Shown here in pieces: positions 32,893 through 38,579 of a stretch of 44,642 nucleotides of DNA (positions within the stretch are counted from its first letter, which is position 1; each line of letters begins with the position of its first letter). The stretch is from positions 1 to 44,642 of the forward strand of contig NZ_FNNZ01000028.1 in the NCBI RefSeq assembly GCF_900106925.1, given 5' to 3'. Both the position numbers and the translations under genes were made by a program. The notes beneath the pieces were generated by a model. It worked only from the letters and a program-made list of their open reading frames with translations, was not told the origin of the DNA and did no database searches. The DNA comes from Thiocapsa roseopersicina. GTDB taxonomy: Bacteria; Pseudomonadota; Gammaproteobacteria; Chromatiales; Chromatiaceae.

Positions 32893-33333
32893 TCACTCGG
32901 GGGGCAGCCAATCCACCTCGAGCACGTCGGCCAGCCGCCACGGACAGTCGTCCGGGAACGCCGAGAGCCCCGTCTCGCCGACGGCGTCGGCAACCGCGTC
33001 GGCCCAGATCTCGTCCAGCCAAGTCGCGTCACGCAACATGGCCTTGAGGCTGGGGGTTCGGTCGAGTCTGGCCTTGATGGCTCGGCGCTGCTCGCGGATC
33101 GTGCGCTGCCAACTGCTGCCCCGACGCTCCGGCTGGAATTGCCACTTCAGCAGATGAGCAAGCAGGAGCGACAAGCGATTGGCCAGCTCGCGTTGTTCAC
33201 TCTTACCCACGTCTTCGATCTCCTCGGCGAGATGCTCGAGGTCGAGCCGGTCCAATGCGCCGGCCCTCAGCCAGTGCGCCTGTTGTTCGGCCCAGGCGAC
33301 GATGTCGGCGTCGTAAAGGTCGTTTTTCGGCAT
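32893..33333 (-). CDS. DUF29 family protein
   Basis: A 146-residue DUF29 protein, a family abundant in cyanobacteria and some proteobacteria with no settled function. It opens MPKNDLYDADIVAWAEQQAH, followed by LRAGALDRLDLEHLAEEIEDVG, then the all-helical core (RLSLLLAHLLKWQFQPERRG, SSWQRTIREQRRAI). Two in-frame ATGs lie close together; the one at 33333 is chosen because GGGAG sits 6 bp upstream, while it would abut the ATG at 33339. It is 66 bp downstream of uvrB on the same strand. Confidence 0.85.
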   Translation of the reverse strand: MPKNDLYDADIVAWAEQQAHWLRAGALDRLDLEHLAEEIEDVGKSEQRELANRLSLLLAHLLKWQFQPERRGSSWQRTIREQRRAIKARLDRTPSLKAMLRDATWLDEIWADAVADAVGETGLSAFPDDCPWRLADVLEVDWLPPE

Positions 33334-33399
33334 CGGCATCTCCCGGTAAAAGTGCGGGGCCGGGCCGAGTGCCCGGTGCCTCGATTTCAACCCTAAACG

Positions 33400-35409
33400 T
33401 CAGGCCGCAAGCCCGCGTCCCTGCAACTCCTTGATCTTATCCCGAACGGCGGCGGCCTGCTCGAACTCGAGGTTCTTCGCGTGCTGGTACATGGTCTTCT
33501 CCAACGCCTTGAGCTTCTTGGCCATCTGCTGCGGTGTCAGGCTGGCGTATTCGATGATCTCCTCGGCGACCTTGGCATACTGGCGCGCCTTCATGGGTGC
33601 GCCCGGGATGGCGCCTTCCATGATGTCGGCGACCGCCTTGCGGATGGTTTGAGGCGTGATGCCCTCGGCGGTGTTGTGGAGGATCTGCTTGGCGCGGCGC
33701 CGTTCGGTTTCGCCGATCGCGCGCTCCATGGAGCCGGTGATGCGATCGGCATAGAGAATCGCCTTGCCGTTGGCGTTGCGCGCGGCACGTCCGATGGTCT
33801 GGATCAATGAGCCTTCCGAGCGCAGGAAACCCTCCTTGTCCGCATCCAGGATGGCGACAAGCGAGACCTCCGGCATGTCGAGCCCCTCGCGCAGCAGATT
33901 GATCCCGACCAGGACATCGAACTCGCCGAGCCGCAGGTCCCGAATGATCTCGACACGCTCGACCGTGTCGATGTCCGAATGCAGATAGCGGACCTTTACG
34001 CCGTGCTCGTTGAGATACTCGGTCAGGTCTTCGGCCATCCGCTTGGTCAGGGTGGTGACCAGCACACGCTCGCCGACGGCGACCCGCAGCCCGATCTCCG
34101 AGAGCAGATCGTCGACTTGGGTCAGGGCGGGGCGAACCTCCACCTCCGGGTCGACCAGGCCGGTCGGGCGCACCACCTGCTCGACGACGGCGCCCGAGTG
34201 CCGGATCTCGTAGTCGCGCGGGGTGGCCGAGACATAGATGGTCTGCGGCTGGCGGGCCTGAAACTCCTCGAAGCGCAGCGGGCGATTGTCGAGCGCCGAG
34301 GGCAGCCGGAAGCCGTAGTCGACGAGGTTCTCCTTGCGCGACCGATCCCCCTTGTACATGCCGCCGAGCTGAGGGACGGTGACATGACTCTCGTCGATGA
34401 CGACGATGGCGTCCGCAGGCAGATAGTCATACAGGGTCGGCGGCGGCTCTCCGGGTCCGCGTCCGGAGAGATAGCGGCTGTAGTTCTCGACCCCGGAGCA
34501 GTAGCCGACCTCCAGCATCATCTCCAGATCGAAGAGGGTGCGCTGCTCCAGGCGCTGGGCCTCGACGAGCTTGTCGTTGTCCCGCAGCCAGGTCAGCCGC
34601 TCTTTGAGCTCGACCTTGATCTGCTCGACCGCGTTCAGGATGGTCTGGCGCGGGGTGGCATAGTGTGTCTTCGGAAAGACCGTGTAGCGCGGGACCTTGC
34701 GCAGCTGCTCCCCGGTCAGCGGGTCGAAGAGCGAGAGAGACTCGATCTCCTCGTCGAACAGCTCGACCCGCAGCGCCTCGTCGTCGGACTCGGCCGGATA
34801 GATGTCGATCACGTCCCCGCGTACCCGGTAGGTGCCGCGCGAGAGCTCGATCTCGTTGCGCCGGTATTGCAAATCGGCAAGCCGGCGCAGCAGGGCGCGT
34901 TGATCGATCAGATCGCCGCGGTTCAGATGCAGCACCATCTTCAGATAGGCGTCCGGGTCACCCAAGCCGTAGATGGAGGAGACGCTCGCCACGATGATGA
35001 CATCGGGACGCTCCAGCAGCGCCTTGGTGGCCGAGAGACGCATCTGCTCGATGTGCTCGTTGATCGAGGAGTCCTTCTCGATATAGGTGTCGGTCGAGGG
35101 GACGTAGGCCTCGGGCTGGTAGTAATCGTAATAGGAGACGAAATACTCCACCGCGTTGTGCGGGAAGAATTCCTTCATCTCGCCGTAGAGCTGGGCGGCG
35201 AGCGTCTTGTTCGGCGCCAGGATCAAGGCCGGGCGCTGCACCCGGTCGATGACGTTCGCGATGGTGAAGGTCTTGCCCGAGCCCGTCACGCCGAGCAGGG
35301 TCATGGCCGACTCGCCGTCGTTCAGGCCCTCCACCAAGCGACGGATCGCCTCGGGCTGGTCGCCCGCGGGGGCGAACGGCGAGACCAGTTGAAAGGGGCG
35401 TTCGGACAT
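33400..35409 (-). CDS. uvrB: Excinuclease ABC subunit B
   Basis: The 669-residue UvrB helicase-like protein that receives damaged DNA from UvrA and recruits UvrC in nucleotide excision repair. Walker A is GVTGSGKT (40-47). The damage-probing beta-hairpin has [10 protein letters not shown] (93-102). Helicase motifs follow: [67 protein letters not shown] and QTIGRAARN. The C-terminal UVR domain ([20 protein letters not shown]) binds UvrC. Full length and intact. It is divergent from the aminotransferase gene with about 110 bp between starts. Confidence 0.96.
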   Translation of the reverse strand: MSERPFQLVSPFAPAGDQPEAIRRLVEGLNDGESAMTLLGVTGSGKTFTIANVIDRVQRPALILAPNKTLAAQLYGEMKEFFPHNAVEYFVSYYDYYQPEAYVPSTDTYIEKDSSINEHIEQMRLSATKALLERPDVIIVASVSSIYGLGDPDAYLKMVLHLNRGDLIDQRALLRRLADLQYRRNEIELSRGTYRVRGDVIDIYPAESDDEALRVELFDEEIESLSLFDPLTGEQLRKVPRYTVFPKTHYATPRQTILNAVEQIKVELKERLTWLRDNDKLVEAQRLEQRTLFDLEMMLEVGYCSGVENYSRYLSGRGPGEPPPTLYDYLPADAIVVIDESHVTVPQLGGMYKGDRSRKENLVDYGFRLPSALDNRPLRFEEFQARQPQTIYVSATPRDYEIRHSGAVVEQVVRPTGLVDPEVEVRPALTQVDDLLSEIGLRVAVGERVLVTTLTKRMAEDLTEYLNEHGVKVRYLHSDIDTVERVEIIRDLRLGEFDVLVGINLLREGLDMPEVSLVAILDADKEGFLRSEGSLIQTIGRAARNANGKAILYADRITGSMERAIGETERRRAKQILHNTAEGITPQTIRKAVADIMEGAIPGAPMKARQYAKVAEEIIEYASLTPQQMAKKLKALEKTMYQHAKNLEFEQAAAVRDKIKELQGRGLAA

Positions 35410-35518
35410 CGGAGTGCGTGCCGGGTGTTTGCGGTTTCGTTATGATTGGGAGCGAGACACCGCATGTCCAGTCACAACAACGACGACCCTCACCACACGA
35501 GCCCAGAGAAGACACCCG

Positions 35519-36703
35519 ATGACCATCAAGCTTGCCGCGCGCGTTCAGGCTGTCAAACCCTCCGCCACCCTGGCCATCACGGCCCGCGCCAAGGCCCTGC
35601 GCGCCGCGGGCAAGGATGTCATCGGGCTCGGCGCCGGCGAGCCGGACTTCGACACGCCCGATCACATCAAGGAAGCGGCCATCGCCGCGATCCGCGCCGG
35701 CTTCACCAAATACACTGCGGTGGACGGCACCACCGAGCTCAAGCAGGCCGTGATCGACAAGTTCAAGCGCGAGAACGGGCTTGAGTATAACCACGACCAG
35801 ATCCTGGTCTCCTGCGGCGGCAAGCAGAGTTTCTTCAACCTCGCCCAAGCGCTCCTGGATCCGGGCGACGAGGTCGTCATCCCGGCGCCCTTCTGGGTCT
35901 CCTATCCGGACATGGTCCTGCTGGCCGGCGGTGCGCCCGTGCTCGTGCACGCCGGGGCCGATCAGCGCTTCAAGATCACCCCCGGACAGCTCAAGGGCGC
36001 ACTCACCGACAAGACCCGCCTGGTCGTCATCAACAGCCCCTCGAACCCCACCGGCATGGGCTACAGCCGCGAGGAGCTCGAAGCGCTCGGCGAGGTCCTG
36101 CGCGAGTTCCCGCGCACACTCATCGCCACCGACGACATGTACGAGCACATCCGCTGGAGCCCCGAGCCCTTCGTCAACATCGTCAACGCCTGCCCGGAGC
36201 TCTACCCGCGGACCCTGGTCCTCAACGGCGTCTCCAAGGCCTACTCCATGACCGGCTGGCGCATCGGCTATGCCGGCGGCCCGGCCGAGATCATCAAGGC
36301 CATGAAGAAGGTGCAGGGCCAGAGCACATCCAACCCGACATCCATCTCGCAGGTCGCCGCCCAAGCCGCCCTGGAAGGCCCGCAAGAGTGCATCGGCGTC
36401 ATGCTCAAGGCGTTCCACGAGCGCCACGACTTCGTGGTCGAGCGCCTCAACCAGATCCCCGGCATCGAATGCCTGCCCACCGACGGTACCTTCTACGTCT
36501 TCCCGAAGGTCCAAGGGGCGATCGATAAGCTCCCCGGAATCGCCAACGACCTGGACTTCGCGGAATACCTGATCGAGAAGGCGGGCGTGGCCCTCGTGCC
36601 CGGCTCCGCCTTCGGCCTCAACGGCTACGCGCGCATCTCGATCGCCACCAGCCGCGCAAATCTGGAGCAGGCATTGGAGCGGATCGCCGCTGCGGTTGCC
36701 TGA
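35519..36703 (+). CDS. Class I aspartate-type aminotransferase
   Basis: A 394-residue PLP-dependent aminotransferase of the Ib subgroup (thermophile-type AspC), which probably transfers the amino group between aspartate and 2-oxoglutarate. The catalytic lysine is Lys240 in LNGVSKAYSMTGWRIGYAGG. Other signatures are GLGAGEPDFDTPDHIKEAA, YTAVDGTTELKQA, NSPSNPTGMGYS (176-179 NPTG), and Asp206 in IATDDMYEH. Some subgroup members also accept prephenate. The start at 35519 (MTIKLAARVQAVKPS) is standard; the upstream extension overlaps the divergent promoter. It ends 64 bp before the tRNA-Asn gene. Confidence 0.92.
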   Translation: MTIKLAARVQAVKPSATLAITARAKALRAAGKDVIGLGAGEPDFDTPDHIKEAAIAAIRAGFTKYTAVDGTTELKQAVIDKFKRENGLEYNHDQILVSCGGKQSFFNLAQALLDPGDEVVIPAPFWVSYPDMVLLAGGAPVLVHAGADQRFKITPGQLKGALTDKTRLVVINSPSNPTGMGYSREELEALGEVLREFPRTLIATDDMYEHIRWSPEPFVNIVNACPELYPRTLVLNGVSKAYSMTGWRIGYAGGPAEIIKAMKKVQGQSTSNPTSISQVAAQAALEGPQECIGVMLKAFHERHDFVVERLNQIPGIECLPTDGTFYVFPKVQGAIDKLPGIANDLDFAEYLIEKAGVALVPGSAFGLNGYARISIATSRANLEQALERIAAAVA

Positions 36704-36767
36704 AAGCGGCCTCTCGCCGAAGTTGACTCTAATCGGGCGCCCGGCTAACATTACGGGCTCCCATAGA

Positions 36768-36843
36768 TCCCTGGTAGCTCAGTCGGTAGAGCGGGTGACT
36801 GTTAATCACTAGGTCGGCGGTTCGAGCCCGTCCCAGGGAGCCA
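36768..36843 (+). tRNA. tRNA-Asn (anticodon GTT), with encoded CCA
   Basis: A 76-base cloverleaf. The acceptor arm TCCCTGG pairs with CCAGGGA, the discriminator is G and CCA is encoded. The D arm is TAGCTCAGTCGGTAGAGC. The anticodon loop CTGTTAA carries GTT, and the T arm contains GGTTCGAGCCC. It is the attachment site of the 7.1-kb element: everything from the anticodon stem onward is repeated at 43880. Confidence 0.97.
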
Positions 36844-36849
36844 ATAAAA
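36795..36849 (+). repeat. attL: 55-bp direct repeat in tRNA-Asn
   Basis: The 55 bp from GTGACTGTTAATCACTAGG through CCAATAAAA are identical to 43880-43934. The repeat starts in the anticodon stem and runs 6 bp past the CCA end, the usual extent for tyrosine-integrase sites in tRNA genes. Confidence 0.95.
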
Positions 36850-36850
36850 C

Positions 36851-36883
36851 AACGGCTTAGGCGAAATCCGCCTAGGCCGTTTT
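36851..36883 (+). terminator. tRNA-Asn terminator supplied by the element
   Basis: AACGGCTTAGGCG pairs with CGCCTAGGCCGTT (one G-T pair) around a 5-base loop, followed by TTTT. It lies inside the element, directly after attL, and closely resembles the hairpin after attR. Confidence 0.75.
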
Positions 36884-36887
36884 CATT

Positions 36888-36907
36888 TGAGTCACCATAG
36901 AGTCACC
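36888..36907 (+). repeat. Left integrase arm-type repeats
   Basis: TGAGTCACCA at 36888-36897 is followed 11 bp later by the near-copy AGAGTCACCG. The same decamer occurs four times next to the integrase gene at the other end. Repeated decamers flanking both att cores are the expected arrangement of arm-type binding sites. Confidence 0.65.
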
Positions 36908-37345
36908 GGCAGGATGGATTTCGGGGCCTAGCCTCGGTTGTGGCTGGTGCTCGGCAGGCTCGCCGGGGCTGCGTCCGCGCCCGAAGTTGACGCGCATGTT
37001 GCCGCCCGTCGCCCTAAAAAAAGCGGGGCCTCGAAGTGGCGAAGTGGCCGGGCTGGTGGCCGGCGGAAACGCTAAAAAAAGCCGCCTCCCCTCATGCCTC
37101 CGATCCGGTGGCCGGGTCAGTTGCAGACTTGGTTGCAGGCTTGCCGTCGAAAATCGCCGCCGCATGGGTCGCCGCACTGATTCAAGAACCAATGGTTTTC
37201 CTCGATTCTGAATCAATGCCGGTGGTGTCCAAGTGATAATCGCGCGCGTCCAGACTGAGACGCGGGCCGCCGCGCCTGGTGAGACAGGGCGCCGCCCGGA
37301 ATGATTTAGGCTCAATTCCGGGCGGGTTTCGCGGGTGTTTTCCGT
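36908..37345. other. Left-end region of element, mostly noncoding
   Basis: Contains two A7 tracts (CTAAAAAAAGC at about 37014 and 37071), an inverted repeat TGATTCAAGAA/TTCTGAATCA (37178-37188, 37206-37215) and a hairpin at 37292. A 66-codon frame (GTG at 37036, TGA at 37236) on the plus strand is possible. It opens MAKWPGWWPAETLKKA and ends in an orderly helix-like part, but no homologue comes to mind, so I do not call it as a gene. Confidence 0.4.
37292..37325 (-). terminator. Hairpin after the leftward gene block
   Basis: An 11-bp stem, CCGCCCGGAAT with ATTCCGGGCGG, encloses a 12-base loop about 20 bp beyond the last leftward gene (stop at 37346). No strong T-run follows on the minus strand, so it may be a processed 3' end or weak terminator. 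Confidence 0.45.
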
Positions 37346-37591
37346 CTACGTCATAGCCGCTCGGGTGGCGTGCATCTGCGGGATGTCCTCTTGAGAAAGC
37401 GCCAGCTTCGCCAGTGCGAGCAAGCCTTGCTCGGCCGCCGCGCGGGACGGATAGCGTCGTTCCATGCCCCACGCGCGCCCGGTGTCCTTGTCGAGTACCG
37501 CGTACAGTGCGCCGGTGGGTGCGACGGTCACGGGCGTCGGCTCCTTGCCTTGGATCGCCCATGCAAGGATGGGCGCCTCGACAACGCTCAA
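37346..37591 (-). CDS. Small hypothetical protein, 81 residues
   Basis: No family recognised. It starts MSVVEAPILAWAIQGKEPTP and contains TGALYAVLDKDTGRAWGMER, two short strands with a turn, then an amphipathic helix AAAEQGLLALAKLALSQEDI. The beta-beta-turn-helix look is that of a small folded domain, possibly DNA- or nucleotide-binding, but nothing specific can be claimed. It is the last gene of the leftward block in the element and lies beyond the palindrome/direct-repeat structure, which could separate its expression from the replication genes. Confidence 0.55.
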   Translation of the reverse strand: MSVVEAPILAWAIQGKEPTPVTVAPTGALYAVLDKDTGRAWGMERRYPSRAAAEQGLLALAKLALSQEDIPQMHATRAAMT

Positions 37592-37673
37592 TGCGTTGCC
37601 GTCGATCTCGACGTGAAGCGCGACAAGGCTCGGGGTCTGGTTGGGAAGGGTGGTTCCTCTTGGTTTGTGGTGC

Positions 37674-37712
37674 CATTGCGGGCGGTTCTTGGGGGTTTCG
37701 GCCCTAGTTCAC
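37674..37712. repeat. 39-bp direct repeat, copy 1
   Basis: CATTGCGGGCGGTTCTTGGG and the next 19 bp to GTTCAC are identical to 37746-37784. The repeat is GC-rich with a G5 tract. The centres of the two copies are 72 bp apart. Confidence 0.9.
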
Positions 37713-37716
37713 TCGT

Positions 37717-37742
37717 TAGTTCCGGATACGTATCCGGAACTA
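37717..37742. other. 26-bp perfect palindrome between the direct repeats
   Basis: The palindrome starts TAGTTCCGGATAC, is symmetric about the centre of TACGTA, and is followed by its exact complement to 37742. It fills most of the 33-bp gap between the two 39-bp repeats. Its outer bases (TAGTTC) also resemble the CTAGTTC end of the repeats. It could bind a dimeric regulator or replication/resolution protein, or act as a hairpin. Confidence 0.85.
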
Positions 37743-37745
37743 GCG

Positions 37746-37784
37746 CATTGCGGGCGGTTCTTGGGGGTTTCGGCCCTAGTTCAC
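37746..37784. repeat. 39-bp direct repeat, copy 2
   Basis: Second copy of the 39-bp repeat. Its CTA at 37776-37778 is the stop codon of the leftward 93-residue gene, so this copy overlaps a coding 3' end while copy 1 does not. Confidence 0.9.
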
Positions 37785-38057
37785 GGCCGCCTGTCGCGTC
37801 CAGGTCGAAAATCGTCCATCGGCCAGCGTCTCGAAACTCGCGAGCAACAGGCCGTGCAACATTGCGTTGTCCTCATCGTCGCGAAACACGATCCTGTTCC
37901 GGTCGATCGCCTCGATCAAATGCAGCGCGCAAACTGAAATTGCGGTCTTCAAGTCCTCGGCGTCGGTCGCGTCAAGCGGGAACGTGTGGGACATTCGGGC
38001 CAGCCTTTGAAACGTAAGCGATCCTTCAAGGGCGTCGATCTCGGCGGGTCGGGTCAT
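37776..38057 (-). CDS. Small hypothetical protein, 93 residues
   Basis: Not recognised. The start at 38057 (MTRPAEIDALEGSLTFQRLA) is preferred; the frame is open 26 codons further but the extra part is Ser/Pro/Arg-rich. The protein is acidic and mostly helical, with DLKTAISVCALHLIEAIDRN, then RIVFRDDEDNAMLHGLLLAS. Its start lies inside the preceding gene (32-bp overlap), a compact arrangement typical of phage-like operons. It ends within direct-repeat copy 2. Confidence 0.6.
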   Translation of the reverse strand: MTRPAEIDALEGSLTFQRLARMSHTFPLDATDAEDLKTAISVCALHLIEAIDRNRIVFRDDEDNAMLHGLLLASFETLADGRFSTWTRQAAVN

Positions 38058-38337
38058 TGCGGGTGCCTCGGTTTGGTTGGGTGGTTGTGCTCGGTGGCTC
38101 GCGGGTCGCGATCCCGGCCGCGATGCACGCCTCATGCATTTGAAGGATCAGCCTCTGGTCGGCCGCGATGGTCGCCTGATACTCGGCTCTCAATGCCGGG
38201 TCGTGTTCCGCGATGTGGTCCAGAAAGGCCGCCGCGAGCCGGGCGTCGTCCGGGTGTAGGGTCTTCGGCTCGGGTGTGGTGCTGGCGTGCTCGATCGCTT
38301 GGGCCGCCAGCGTTCGCAAGGCTTGAAGTCCACTCAT
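38026..38337 (-). CDS. Small hypothetical protein, 103 residues
   Basis: No family recognised. The sequence, MSGLQALRTLAAQAIEHAST at the start and RLAAAFLDHIAEHDPALRAE in the middle, predicts a helical bundle. The last 25 residues (from STTTQPNRG) are polar and disordered. Its ATG overlaps the stop of the previous gene (ATGA), so it is translated as part of the replication-gene operon. The function is unknown. Confidence 0.65.
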   Translation of the reverse strand: MSGLQALRTLAAQAIEHASTTPEPKTLHPDDARLAAAFLDHIAEHDPALRAEYQATIAADQRLILQMHEACIAAGIATREPPSTTTQPNRGTRNDPTRRDRRP

Positions 38338-38579
38338 CGGCCGTGCGCCTTGCCGATCGCGACCGCGAACCGATCGACCAGGGCGGGCGGGATGTCGCCG
38401 GCTGCGAGGATCGTCGCCAGCTCCCCGACCGACACGCGGGCCTTGGGCGTTGTGGGGTCAACCGCAAGGTCTCGGCATAGGTCGGTCAAGGTCAAAAAAC
38501 CGGGGGCTTTTTGATTAGCCAAATTTGCCAGATTAGCCAGCTCGGGCGTTTCCGGGTTTCGCGTCGCTTCTTTTCTCAT
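38334..38579 (-). CDS. Small hypothetical protein, 81 residues, LAN-repeat N-terminus
   Basis: The start at 38579 (MRKEATRNPETPELANLANL) overlaps the stop of the big replication gene as ATGA. Residues 14-22 repeat the tripeptide Leu-Ala-Asn three times; the underlying DNA is a 9-bp tandem repeat (38514-38540). The remaining part, FLTLTDLCRDLAVDPTTPKA and VSVGELATILAAGDIPPALV, looks like a small helical DNA-binding or regulatory domain. Not a known family to me. The longer frame to 38675 runs inside the replication gene and is not used. Confidence 0.65.
   Translation of the reverse strand: MRKEATRNPETPELANLANLANQKAPGFLTLTDLCRDLAVDPTTPKARVSVGELATILAAGDIPPALVDRFAVAIGKAHGR
38514..38540 (+). repeat. 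9-bp iterons, array 1 (three units)
   Basis: Three consecutive 9-bp units, ATTAGCCAA, ATTTGCCAG and ATTAGCCAG, all sharing ATTxGCCA. They point opposite to array 2, which starts 50 bp downstream. They also encode the LAN tripeptides of the small protein. Confidence 0.7.

Noticed and set aside
34958-36751. 597-residue open frame antisense to the aminotransferase
   Set aside because: The sense strand encodes an intact PLP enzyme with Lys240; the antisense frame is low-complexity and runs into uvrB.
36872-37315. 147-residue minus-strand frame at the left end of the element
   Set aside because: The translation is Arg/Pro/Ser-rich, overlaps the arm repeats and tRNA terminator, and has no convincing start signal.
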